From positions 310,001 to 374,000 of the forward strand of contig CANNGN010000001.1 in the NCBI GenBank assembly GCA_947504195.1: a DNA stretch of 64,000 bases, read 5' to 3'. The notes below the pieces were generated by a model. The model ran no database searches and had not been told where the DNA came from. It worked only from the letters and a program-made list of their open reading frames with translations. Within the stretch, counting starts at the first letter, position 1; every line of letters starts with the position of its first letter. The position numbers and the translations under genes are program-made. The stretch comes from an uncultured Vibrio sp. (GTDB lineage: Bacteria > Pseudomonadota > Gammaproteobacteria > Enterobacterales > Vibrionaceae). This document shows, in pieces, positions 55,582 to 64,000 of this stretch.

Positions 55582-56484
55582 TTAGTTCCCTTCTAAAATT
55601 CGGATGGAAACACTCGCCGCTGCGGTACGGTTGTCCACGTTCAATTTCTTATATACCTGTTCTAAGTGCTTGTTAACGGTCCTTGGGCTCATTTCTAGAA
55701 TTTGTGCGATTTCCCAATTTGTTTTACCAAAAGATAGCCAATACAAAACTTGAGACTCGCGTTTGGTTAAACCCAGTGCAGCTTGCAAATCCTGTTCTGA
55801 ACCTGTTTTCTTTGGTGTAGAAATACGCACCAATGAATGCAAGCTATTGTAATTACCCGCATAGTGGGCTTCTAAATTTGGGGTGAATTGCTTGAGAATC
55901 AATGGCGTAGATTCAGGGGTTTGCATTAACCAAAGGGCGATATCTTGCTGGATGGTTTGCCAAGTATCAGAGCTGTCTTCACCAAGTTCATTGAGCAACT
56001 CTTGGGCATGAGGGGTAGCCCATTCAAGATTACCGTTATTGGATACGCAGAAAATATACTGACCAGCATAGTCGAGTGCAGCTTGTGCGGATTTAGCTAA
56101 TTGCGCGGATTGGCTGTGAACGCGGATCCTTGCCAGTACTTCATCGGGGACCACTGGCTTAGTAATATAGTCTGTGCCACCTGACTCAAAACCTTGAATA
56201 ACGTGTTTAGAATCATCAAGCCCGGTCATAAAAATAATCGGTGTAGCAGGCAGTTGTTCCTTGAGTTTGATGCAGGTTTCAAACCCATCCATTTCTGGCA
56301 TCATCGCATCAAGCAAAATTACATCGGGTTGAACTCGCTCGACGATCGACAGCGCTTGCTGACCGCTCAATGCCACGAGCACCGTGAGCCCTGCTTGATT
56401 GAGCGTGGCGTTTAACATTCCCAGTGATTCGGGGGAATCATCCACAACCAAAACAATAATATTATTACTCGGGATAATGCTCAT
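55582..56484 (-). CDS. LuxR-type two-component response regulator with receiver domain
   Basis: A 300-residue regulator. The N-terminal receiver domain (about 8-125) has the acidic pocket VVDDSPE and phosphorylation site Asp59 in VILLDAMMPEMDG. A PAS-like middle (about 130-220) contains YIFCVSNNGNLEWATPHAQELLN. The C-terminal LuxR helix-turn-helix (about 235-295) is LTKRESQVLYWLSFGKTNWEIAQILEMSPRTVNKHL (split by position). It overlaps the kinase gene by 20 bases and so is its partner. It probably controls the divergent urea transporter. Confidence 0.93.
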   Translation of the reverse strand: MSIIPSNNIIVLVVDDSPESLGMLNATLNQAGLTVLVALSGQQALSIVERVQPDVILLDAMMPEMDGFETCIKLKEQLPATPIIFMTGLDDSKHVIQGFESGGTDYITKPVVPDEVLARIRVHSQSAQLAKSAQAALDYAGQYIFCVSNNGNLEWATPHAQELLNELGEDSSDTWQTIQQDIALWLMQTPESTPLILKQFTPNLEAHYAGNYNSLHSLVRISTPKKTGSEQDLQAALGLTKRESQVLYWLSFGKTNWEIAQILEMSPRTVNKHLEQVYKKLNVDNRTAAASVSIRILEGN

Positions 56485-59400
56485 TTAATAGTCCGTTAAT
56501 GTGGATGATGATGTTATCAAAATGGCAGTTTTGAACTTCCTCTTTGAAGTATTTAATTAAACTTGGCGAGATACTTTGATTTTGTTCTATCGTCGTAAGA
56601 GTTTGGCTAAATCCGGACATAAATCCTATTTCAGCTTGCTCGCGTAATATTATTAATTGCTGCTTCGTCGGTATGGTATGGCAGACGTCGTTGTCGACAT
56701 AAGCGTTTCGATCACTACTCTCATCATAACACCACTCAATATCGAGCAAGCGGCTCAATTTTGCCAGCAACAAGGAAACCGACACTGGTTTGGTAAGGTA
56801 ATCATTGTGATAACGTAAGAGCTGGTTGTTGGTTTCTAATTCTTGGATATTGGCCGATAGCATTAAAATAGGTTGTTTACATTCAAGTTTTCGAAGCTGA
56901 ATAGCGAGTTGCCAACCATTAACTTGCGGCATGAAAATATCGAGCATAAACAGGTCAATTGCCTGAGAATTTACGAGTGAAAGAGCCTGCTGAGCACTAT
57001 CAGCAGTAAGAACATTAAAACCAAGAGGGGTGAGGATACGCTGAATCAGCAAGCGTTGATCCTCTATATCATCGACGACTAAAATCGTTTTTCGGTTACC
57101 CAGATAGCCAGTTACTGCTTCGTTAATGAGTTCCGGTTCGGGCAATTGATTACTAACCTCAGGTAGCATTAACTTTAATACGAATACACTGCCGAACCCG
57201 CTTTGACTTGTGCAGGATATTTCGCCCCCCATCATATCGGCCAACGCATTTGAGATGGTTAACCCTAAGCCAGTACCCGGTATCGCATTTGTGGCTTCAT
57301 TTTGAATGCGTTCAAATGGTTTGAATATCTGCAGCAATTCACTTTTGGATAATCCGACTCCGGTATCTTGAACAGTAAAGCGTACTACTTGATTTCGATA
57401 GTCGATACGAAATGTTATCTTTCCACTCTCTGTGTATTTAATCGCATTGCTTAATAGATTAATTAATATTTGGCGTAAACGTTGTTTGTCCGCAGCAACA
57501 AACACAGGAACATGGCTAGCGATCTCGAATTCAAATTCAATACCTTTCCGTGTTGCCTGCATTGAGAACATATCAGCTAATTGATCCAATAAGACGCTGA
57601 GACTGAATTCGTCTCTATGAAGTTCAAGTCGTCCAGCTTCTATTTTTGAAATCTCGAGTAATCCTTCAATGAGATCGGACAGATGCTTGCCATTTCGCTT
57701 CAGGATTTCGGCATACTGGCGTGTTTGCTCATCTAATTTTTGATCATTGCTTAATAGCTGAGCATACCCGAGTAGGACGTTTAATGGTGTGCGCAGCTCA
57801 TGACTTAGACCCGCCAAATATCGACTCTTTGCATTATTCGCAGTTTCAGCACTTTTCTTCGCTTGCTTTAACGCTAAGGACGTTTTTTGGTGCGCGTTGA
57901 CTTCTGTTGTTAGAAGGACCGTGTGAGCTTGAACCTCTTTTAATGCTGTGCGATTACTTGTTCGTGCAAGAACAAACAACCAGCTTACGATTCCAATCGG
58001 GATAAGTAACAAAGCAAATGCTTTCAACAACCCGCTTGATACCGCTTCCATTTGAGCAGAATCTAATTGTGGAACATGTGCATAGGCAAGGGCGAGTATT
58101 GCTCCCATTGCCGCGCTGACAATTATCATCACGCCGATAAACTGAGCGACGGTGGATGAAAGGCCATCAATCCAGCGCTGCGGCATGTAAGGGGCAAGTA
58201 GCTGTTTTGTTTGAGCATTAATCGTGGCGTCGGGGCGACATTGATCGTGGCAACGAACATCTAGAGAGCAGCAAAGTGAGCAAATATGACCGCCATAAGC
58301 AGGACACCAAGCCATATCTTCATGTTCAAAATGTAGCTCGCAGACACTGCACTCGTGCTCTTCTTTATCTGTAACAATCGTCGTCTCGGATTCAACAAGG
58401 TAGTAACGGCTCTTGGTCAGCAAGGCAATAAGTGGCACTGTCACAAATGGTAAAAGAAAAGCAATATATGACGCAAAGGCTTTGAATATTTCGCCATAAC
58501 TGTTGAGGTGTGCAAATATACCAACAACCGAGGCTATGATCATTGAACCTACGCCAACAGGGTTGATGTCATATAGCTTCGAGCGTTTAAATTCGATAGT
58601 TTTAGGGCTTAACCCAAGTGGTTTGTTGATGACTAAATCGGCGACGATAGAGCCAATCCATGCCAATACCAAGACAGAATATACCTGCAGTGTTTCCTCA
58701 ATTAGCTGATAGACACCGAGTTCCATGAGTAAAAGCGCGATAATGACATTAAACACCATCCATACGACACGACCGGGATGATGGTGGGTTAAGCGCGAGA
58801 AGAAATTTGACCATGCCAATGAGCCGGCATAAGCATTGGCAACGTTGATTTTAAGCTGAGAAATGATGACAAATAGCCCAGCACACACGATCGCAAACTG
58901 AGTATTATCCGAGGTATAGGTAAACACGGTGTAATACATATGAGAGGGATCGCCAGCTAGGTTAGGCAGTACGCCATGGCTTATTGCGAGCCATGCCAAA
59001 AAACTACCAAGCACCAATTTTGCTGAGCCAAATAACATCCACCCTGGACCGCCGAGTAACATGGCACTCCACCACTTAACTTTGCCACACTTTTCTTTTT
59101 CGGGCAGAAATCGAAGAAAGTCGACCTGCTCACCAATTTGAGCGACAACGGATAGCAAAACCGCAGACGCTGAGCCAAATAAAAGCCAATTAAACTCACT
59201 ACCAGAATCATTGATTCCGGCATAGTCAAGCCATTGGTCAATATCAGCATCGGCGTGAGTGAATACATAAATTAGAGGTACGATTTGCAGCAGTAGCCAT
59301 ATGGGTTGCGACCACATTTGAAAGCGACCGATATTGGTAATTCCAAGAATAACCAGTGGAATAACAACAACCGCACTAATGATATAGGCAACGGGTAAGG

Positions 59401-59833
59401 GGATACCAAATAGTAACTCAATGGCCATCGACATGATTGCTGCTTCAAGAGCGAAGAAAATGAATGTAAAAGAAGCATAAATCAGAGAAACAATCGTCGA
59501 GCCAATATAGCCAAACCCAGCGCCACGGCTGAGTAAGTCGATATCAACCCCATGTTTGGCTGCGTAGTAACAGATGGGGATACCAGAAAAGATCACCACG
59601 ATGGCGATAGCAAAAATAGCCCATAGGGAGTTTGTGACACCGTAATTAAGAGTGATGGTGCCGCCAAGAGCTTCTAACACTAAGAAAGAGACAATGCCGA
59701 GGGCTGTATTGGCTATCCAGCTTGCCGACCACTTGCGCGCTCGTTTTGCAGTAAAACGTAACGCGAAATCTTCGAGTAATTCGTTGGCGACGAGTTTGTT
59801 ATAACGGCGTCGTGTTACCGGGACTTTTTCCAT
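56465..59833 (-). CDS. NCS1-type transporter / histidine kinase / receiver fusion (hybrid sensor)
   Basis: A 1122-residue protein. Residues about 30-480 resemble an NCS1 (nucleobase-cation symport-1) permease with about 12 helices, including LSRGAGFGYIGSTIVSLIYA near 100. Residues about 495-540 form a cysteine-rich segment (CSVCELH, CPAYGG, CSLCC, CHDQC) that should bind zinc. Helices follow near 560-640. The kinase core has His678 in AGLSHELRTPLN and ATPase boxes NLLSNAIKY and GTGLGLTIS. A receiver domain has Asp965 in LFMLDIFMPQ. A short C-terminal segment may add a phosphotransfer function. It shares an operon with the LuxR regulator and is divergent from urtA. Confidence 0.92.
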   Translation of the reverse strand: MEKVPVTRRRYNKLVANELLEDFALRFTAKRARKWSASWIANTALGIVSFLVLEALGGTITLNYGVTNSLWAIFAIAIVVIFSGIPICYYAAKHGVDIDLLSRGAGFGYIGSTIVSLIYASFTFIFFALEAAIMSMAIELLFGIPLPVAYIISAVVVIPLVILGITNIGRFQMWSQPIWLLLQIVPLIYVFTHADADIDQWLDYAGINDSGSEFNWLLFGSASAVLLSVVAQIGEQVDFLRFLPEKEKCGKVKWWSAMLLGGPGWMLFGSAKLVLGSFLAWLAISHGVLPNLAGDPSHMYYTVFTYTSDNTQFAIVCAGLFVIISQLKINVANAYAGSLAWSNFFSRLTHHHPGRVVWMVFNVIIALLLMELGVYQLIEETLQVYSVLVLAWIGSIVADLVINKPLGLSPKTIEFKRSKLYDINPVGVGSMIIASVVGIFAHLNSYGEIFKAFASYIAFLLPFVTVPLIALLTKSRYYLVESETTIVTDKEEHECSVCELHFEHEDMAWCPAYGGHICSLCCSLDVRCHDQCRPDATINAQTKQLLAPYMPQRWIDGLSSTVAQFIGVMIIVSAAMGAILALAYAHVPQLDSAQMEAVSSGLLKAFALLLIPIGIVSWLFVLARTSNRTALKEVQAHTVLLTTEVNAHQKTSLALKQAKKSAETANNAKSRYLAGLSHELRTPLNVLLGYAQLLSNDQKLDEQTRQYAEILKRNGKHLSDLIEGLLEISKIEAGRLELHRDEFSLSVLLDQLADMFSMQATRKGIEFEFEIASHVPVFVAADKQRLRQILINLLSNAIKYTESGKITFRIDYRNQVVRFTVQDTGVGLSKSELLQIFKPFERIQNEATNAIPGTGLGLTISNALADMMGGEISCTSQSGFGSVFVLKLMLPEVSNQLPEPELINEAVTGYLGNRKTILVVDDIEDQRLLIQRILTPLGFNVLTADSAQQALSLVNSQAIDLFMLDIFMPQVNGWQLAIQLRKLECKQPILMLSANIQELETNNQLLRYHNDYLTKPVSVSLLLAKLSRLLDIEWCYDESSDRNAYVDNDVCHTIPTKQQLIILREQAEIGFMSGFSQTLTTIEQNQSISPSLIKYFKEEVQNCHFDNIIIHINGLLNEHYPE

Positions 59834-60076
59834 ACTACTGTACTATCTTCCTTGATAGAGCAAATGTAACGATAACCTACTAACGCGCGATTATACCGCG
59901 GTCGTTTTATTAAGACTATGCGTCATTCTACGTAGTTTTTGTGCCCTAACTGCGCATACCCATTCTGTCTAAAGTGGTAAATACTAATTCCAGTTCAATT
60001 TTGTGTTCATCATGAAATGAACCAACCCCCGATACTTAATGTTGTTATTTCAAAACGAATGGAAGGAAGAAGACCA

Positions 60077-61351
60077 ATGAAAAGGAATTTTCTCGCGACT
60101 TCAGTACTAGCGGCAACGCTACTTAGTGGTCATGCAATGGCTGAAGACACTATCAAGGTAGGCGTTCTCCACTCTTTATCTGGCACTATGGCGATCAGTG
60201 AAACGACGCTAAAAGACACCATGCTAATGCTTATTGATGAGCAAAATAAAAAGGGCGGCCTTCTTGGTAAGCAGCTCGAAGCCGTTGTTGTTGACCCAGC
60301 GTCGGACTGGCCATTGTTTGCAGAAAAAGCACGAGAGCTAATATCAAAAGAGAAAGTAGAAGCTGTATTTGGTGCTTGGACTTCCGTATCACGTAAGTCA
60401 GTTCTTCCGGTATTTGAAGAGCTTGATAGTCTACTGTTCTACCCAGTTCAGTATGAAGGTGAAGAATCGTCGAAAAACGTATTCTACACTGGTGCTGCGC
60501 CAAACCAACAAGCCATTCCAGCGGTTGATTATTTGTTCGACCAAGGTGTCGAGCGTTGGGTTTTAGCGGGAACAGACTACGTTTACCCACGTACCACCAA
60601 TAAGATTTTAGAAGCATATTTAAAATCGAAAGGCGTGGCTGAAGAAGACATTATGATCAACTACACCCCGTTTGGTCATTCGGACTGGCAGTCAATCGTA
60701 TCCGACGTTAAGAAGTTTGGATCGGCTGGCAAGAAAACCGCCGTTGTTTCGACCATCAATGGTGATGCTAACGTTCCGTTCTACAAAGAATTAGGAAACC
60801 AAGGCGTATCAGCTGATGATATTCCAGTGGTTGCTTTCTCTGTTGGCGAGGAAGAATTGTCAGGTATGGATACATCTGCACTTGTTGGTCACTTAGCGGC
60901 GTGGAACTACTTCATGAGCGTTGAATCCGACGTCAATGATGAGTTTATTGAGAAGTGGCATGCGTTTATTAAAGATGAAGCGCGTGTAACAAATGACCCA
61001 ATGGAAGCACACTACATTGGCTTTAACATGTGGGTAGAAGCGGTTAAGAAAGCTGGAACAACGGATCCATCTGTCGTCGGCGATGCACTGATTGGTGTGA
61101 CGGTACCTAACTTGACTGGCGGTTATTCTGCGATGATGCCAAACCACCATATTACGAAGCCTGTGCTTATTGGCGAAATTCAAGACGATGGTCAATTTGA
61201 AACGGTTTGGGAAACATCTGGCTTAGTTCCTGGCGATGCTTGGTCTGATTATCTACCTGGTTCAAAAGACCTGATTTCAGATTGGAGACAACCTCTTTCT
61301 TGTGGTAACTACAACATCACAACAGGTAAATGTTCTGGCCAGAACTTCTAA
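60077..61351 (+). CDS. urtA: urea ABC transporter, periplasmic binding protein UrtA
   Basis: About 424 residues from the ATG at 60077, which follows a GGAAGGAAG site; the frame extends upstream without a plausible start. The signal peptide ends at LLSGHAMA and the mature protein starts EDTIKVGVLHSLSGTMAISE, the UrtA opening. PASDWPLFAEKARELI, VFGAWTSVSRKSVLPVFEE and LFYPVQYEGEESSKNVFYTG are conserved (near residues 75-145). It binds urea and delivers it to UrtBC. A strong stem-loop follows, which may raise its level over the permeases. Confidence 0.95.
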   Translation: MKRNFLATSVLAATLLSGHAMAEDTIKVGVLHSLSGTMAISETTLKDTMLMLIDEQNKKGGLLGKQLEAVVVDPASDWPLFAEKARELISKEKVEAVFGAWTSVSRKSVLPVFEELDSLLFYPVQYEGEESSKNVFYTGAAPNQQAIPAVDYLFDQGVERWVLAGTDYVYPRTTNKILEAYLKSKGVAEEDIMINYTPFGHSDWQSIVSDVKKFGSAGKKTAVVSTINGDANVPFYKELGNQGVSADDIPVVAFSVGEEELSGMDTSALVGHLAAWNYFMSVESDVNDEFIEKWHAFIKDEARVTNDPMEAHYIGFNMWVEAVKKAGTTDPSVVGDALIGVTVPNLTGGYSAMMPNHHITKPVLIGEIQDDGQFETVWETSGLVPGDAWSDYLPGSKDLISDWRQPLSCGNYNITTGKCSGQNF

Positions 61352-61407
61352 ATTAGCTAAGGAGTTCTCGTAAGAGTTCCCCAACGTTAAACGTAATTTT
61401 GCAAAAT

Positions 61408-61444
61408 GTGGTGACAGTGATACCTATAGTTACGCTGTCACCAC
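61408..61444 (+). repeat. perfect stem-loop between urtA and urtB
   Basis: GTGGTGACAG pairs exactly with CTGTCACCAC around a 17-base loop. No T run follows. It lies 57 bases after urtA and is the sort of element that protects upstream mRNA or slows transcription so the binding protein exceeds the permeases. Confidence 0.6.
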
Positions 61445-61543
61445 CTTGCAGCTTGCCAGTTTATTATTTCTCCTTCAACTCGAGTATGTATCGATACTGT
61501 TTTATGAAGAAGAATTATTCGTTTAACCTGAGGTATGTCAGTG

Positions 61544-63196
61544 ATGTCTTTCACTATTTTTCAGCACTTAATAAAACAATTTCGGCATTGGAGTTCATCT
61601 TTGATAACTCTCTTCGCCACAATACTTCTTTGCTGCGCACCATCTGTTAGTGCAGCCACCTCTGATTTTGAGCAACAACTCGAGCGCCTTACCACGCGCG
61701 ATTTCAAAGAAATTACCCTTGCAGTCACCGAACTTGGTAAGAGTCAAGATGTGCGAGCGATTACCGTTCTAGAATTGTTATTGGACGGGAGTATCTATCT
61801 CGACAAATCAAAGAAAACTCTGGTAGAGGTTGTCGATAAGAAAAGTGGTCGTTACGCCATAAGACCATTACTCACAGAAGAAGCGACCACATCGGTTAAA
61901 TCCAGAAGCGTTAAAAAAATAAGCATTAATAACCGCTTACGAGGCCAAATAAAGGCGACGTTGGCAGGGTTGAATATTTCTCATCCTAATGTCGATGTCC
62001 GTATCGCGGCGGTGACACAACTAATGGGCTCGCTGGATGAATCTGGATACGCTCTATTAAACAACGCGCGTCAAACAGAGCAGGATTCCAGTGTTATTGA
62101 TGTGCTCGACACCGCCATGGCGATTTATCAACTCAATACGTCGGAGCAAGAAAGTGAGCAAGCACAGGCAATTGAACTACTAGGACAAAGTTATCAACCG
62201 ACTGCACGAAATGCACTCACTCGCTTTTTAGAAAAAGAGCCGAGTGATGAGCTTGCTGACGCGACGAATAAGGCGTTAGGTCTTATCGAGCAACGAGCCA
62301 ATATCGCCAATTTAGGAGAAACCCTGTTCTTTGGTTTAAGCCTAGGCTCGGTGTTGGTTTTAGCTGCAATTGGTTTGGCGATCACATTCGGCGTAATGGG
62401 TGTGATTAACATGGCGCATGGCGAACTGATCATGTTAGGGGCCTATACCACATATATGATGCAGCTACTGATGCCGAATCATATTGGTTGGGCAGTTGTG
62501 TTATCGATTCCAGTTGCTTTTCTAGTGTCGGGGTTTGTCGGTATTTTAATCGAACGCGGTGTGATGCGATTTCTCTATGGTCGTCCACTTGAAACCTTAC
62601 TCGCTACCTTTGGTATCAGTTTGATTCTTCAGCAAACGGTACGAACTATTTTCTCACCTTTGAACCGCTCAGTTTCAACTCCAGATTGGATGCAAGGCGT
62701 GATTGAAATTAACCCATTGCTAAGTCTTACACTTAACCGACTCTACATTATTGTGTTTTGCTTAATTGTTTTTGCACTGCTGTTTATGGTGCTGCGATAC
62801 ACACGTTTAGGAATTGAAGTTCGTGCCGTATCGCAAAACCGAAGTATGGCTCGAGCGATGGGGGTTCGTTCTGAGTGGGTTGATGCCATGACATTTGGTT
62901 TAGGCTCGGGTATCGCAGGTATTGCGGGTGTTGCCCTCAGCCAATTAACCAATGTCGGTCCAAACCTTGGACAAGCCTATATCATCGATTCATTTATGGT
63001 GGTGGTATTTGGTGGCGTGGGTAACTTGTGGGGAACGCTCGTCGCAGGAATGTCGCTTGGGATTGCGAATAAGGTTCTCGAACCGTGGGCAGGTGCAGTA
63101 TTGGCGAAGATCCTTGTACTGGTCTTTATCATTCTATTTATTCAGAAGAAACCTAGAGGCTTATTCCCTCAGAAAGGTCGCTCAGCGGAGGGCTAA
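61544..63196 (+). CDS. urtB: urea ABC transporter permease UrtB
   Basis: About 550 residues. The ATG at 61544 is 10 bases after GAGG and is preferred to 61535. A signal peptide or first helix ends near CCAPSVSA. The next 220 residues form an alpha-helical, repeat-like soluble domain outside the membrane (Asp/Glu/Leu-rich), typical of UrtB but absent from LivH. The permease part (about 265-550) starts LGLSLGSVLVLAAIGLAITFGVMGVINMAHGEL in substance (residues 264-296). RAVSQNRSMARAMGVRS is the transporter loop. It imports urea with UrtC. Confidence 0.93.
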   Translation: MSFTIFQHLIKQFRHWSSSLITLFATILLCCAPSVSAATSDFEQQLERLTTRDFKEITLAVTELGKSQDVRAITVLELLLDGSIYLDKSKKTLVEVVDKKSGRYAIRPLLTEEATTSVKSRSVKKISINNRLRGQIKATLAGLNISHPNVDVRIAAVTQLMGSLDESGYALLNNARQTEQDSSVIDVLDTAMAIYQLNTSEQESEQAQAIELLGQSYQPTARNALTRFLEKEPSDELADATNKALGLIEQRANIANLGETLFFGLSLGSVLVLAAIGLAITFGVMGVINMAHGELIMLGAYTTYMMQLLMPNHIGWAVVLSIPVAFLVSGFVGILIERGVMRFLYGRPLETLLATFGISLILQQTVRTIFSPLNRSVSTPDWMQGVIEINPLLSLTLNRLYIIVFCLIVFALLFMVLRYTRLGIEVRAVSQNRSMARAMGVRSEWVDAMTFGLGSGIAGIAGVALSQLTNVGPNLGQAYIIDSFMVVVFGGVGNLWGTLVAGMSLGIANKVLEPWAGAVLAKILVLVFIILFIQKKPRGLFPQKGRSAEG

Positions 63197-63198
63197 AA

Positions 63199-64000
63199 AT
63201 GAATCTTCAATCAAAATTGTTCGACCGCTCTACCTTAATGTTTTTAATTGTGTTGAGTGCTGCTCTTTGCCTAGTTCCGAGTTTGAACCTATTTTTTGAA
63301 CCGGGTAGCGCATTGCATATTTCAACCTACACCATCACTTTAATGGGCAAATATTTAACCTATGCACTGTTGGCGGTCGCCGTCGATCTCGTATGGGGTT
63401 ACCTAGGTATTTTAAGCCTTGGGCACGCGGCATTTTTTGCACTTGGTGGCTACGCCATGGGGATGTACTTAATGCGTCAAATTGGCGACCGTGGTGTATA
63501 TGGAAATCCAGAGTTACCTGACTTCATGGTGTTTCTAAATTGGCAAGAATTACCATGGTTCTGGCAAGGTTTTGACCAATTCTGGTTCGCTATGTTGATG
63601 GTGGTTCTAGCACCAGGCTTACTCGCGTTTGTCTTCGGGTGGTTTGCCTTTCGTTCTCGGGTAACGGGAGTGTATTTATCCATTATTACACAGGCACTGA
63701 CTTATGCATTGCTCTTGGCCTTCTTCCGCAATGAGATGGGGTTTGGCGGTAATAATGGTTTAACCGACTTTAAAGACATACTTGGATTCGACCTTAAATC
63801 TGATATGACGCGCCTTACTTTATTTGGATTATCTGGCATTGCGTTGGGCCTCGGTTACATTGCTTGCCGATTTATTGTGGTGAGCCGTTTGGGGCGCGTT
63901 GCGATGGCCGTGCGAGATGCCGAATCTAGGACTCGTTTTACTGGGTATAAAGTGGAGTATATCAAGCTAGCGATTTTTACTTTTTCTGCGGTGTTAGCAG
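63199..64000 (+). CDS. urtC: urea ABC transporter permease UrtC (3' end cut by window)
   Basis: The ATG at 63199 follows GGAGGG at 7 bases, immediately after urtB. The frame is open to the window end, about 267 codons. The protein starts NLQSKLFDRSTLMFLIVLS, with helices, then DLVWGYLGILSLGHAAFFALGGYAMG (residues about 64-89), the LivM-like hallmark. RVTGVYLSIITQALTYALLL and GFGGNNGLTDF are also UrtC segments. It completes the permease pair with UrtB; urtD and urtE should follow outside. Confidence 0.92.
   Translation, partial: MNLQSKLFDRSTLMFLIVLSAALCLVPSLNLFFEPGSALHISTYTITLMGKYLTYALLAVAVDLVWGYLGILSLGHAAFFALGGYAMGMYLMRQIGDRGVYGNPELPDFMVFLNWQELPWFWQGFDQFWFAMLMVVLAPGLLAFVFGWFAFRSRVTGVYLSIITQALTYALLLAFFRNEMGFGGNNGLTDFKDILGFDLKSDMTRLTLFGLSGIALGLGYIACRFIVVSRLGRVAMAVRDAESRTRFTGYKVEYIKLAIFTFSAVLA

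Noticed and set aside
59834..60076. Sigma-54 promoter or NtrC sites in the kinase-urtA gap
   Set aside because: No GG-N10-GC type element or NtrC palindrome could be found by eye, although nitrogen control would be expected.
60231..60617. 128-codon minus-strand frame within urtA
   Set aside because: Shadow of urtA.

Overview
The window reads as Vibrio (Vibrionaceae) main-chromosome DNA. It has gyrA, nrdA/nrdB/yfaE, ubiG, rplY, radD, rsuA and nhaA of gammaproteobacterial type. It also has the Vibrio norspermidine set (fused diaminobutyrate aminotransferase/decarboxylase, carboxynorspermidine dehydrogenase, nspC) and a run gyrA - ribA - imelysin - di-haem protein - imelysin-like lipoprotein - DUF1513 - MBL hydrolase that I recall as a Vibrio arrangement. 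No rRNA, tRNA, CRISPR array, IS element, integrase or clear pseudogene was seen.

Layout. 1-4.5 kb: a membrane-protein pair (DUF3100 plus a small partner), an M20 amidohydrolase and two LysR regulators, one strongly CysB-like. 4.7-7.2 kb (minus): a polar amino acid ABC transporter whose promoter carries two ARG-box-like sites, so arginine or another basic amino acid is the likely substrate. 7.5-10 kb: a GNAT acetyltransferase and a divergent LysE exporter/LysR pair. 10.2-14.9 kb (minus): a complete four-gene type II CBASS anti-phage operon (capV, dncV, cap2, cap3), strongly resembling the V. cholerae VSP-1 DncV system but with no visible mobile-element genes. 15.5-21.5 kb: rplY, radD, rsuA, a DUF2913-like protein, a DnaQ-like exonuclease and a YbjT-like protein. 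21.7-26.1 kb: a LolD/FtsX-type ABC pair and nhaA. 26.6-32.1 kb: norspermidine synthesis. 32.2-36.1 kb: a Cache-domain chemoreceptor, a GcvR-like ACT protein and a CinA-family protein. 36.2-45 kb: the class Ia ribonucleotide reductase operon with its ferredoxin, ubiG, gyrA and ribA. 45.2-50.1 kb: a probable Fur-regulated imelysin/di-haem/DUF1513 iron-linked operon. 50.2-53.2 kb: MBL hydrolase, DUF2982, DUF134 regulator, NifX-like protein with a His/Cys tail, and a hotdog thioesterase. 53.3-55.4 kb (minus): a SCO-family protein two bases upstream of a chemoreceptor with a multi-helix membrane sensor. 55.6-59.8 kb (minus): an NCS1-transporter/histidine-kinase/receiver fusion and its LuxR-type response regulator, divergent from 60.1-64 kb urtA-urtB-urtC (urea ABC transporter; urtC runs off the end).

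Most notable: the stand-alone DncV-type CBASS with an unexplained dyad upstream of capV; the transporter-kinase fusion next to the urea transporter; the SCO-chemoreceptor pair; and several readable regulatory sites (ARG boxes, NrdR boxes with a perfect DnaA box upstream of nrdA, a Fur box, and a repeated motif upstream of the NifX-like gene). Positions come from reading the sequence. Family names come from motif recognition and remembered relatives, not from a database search.
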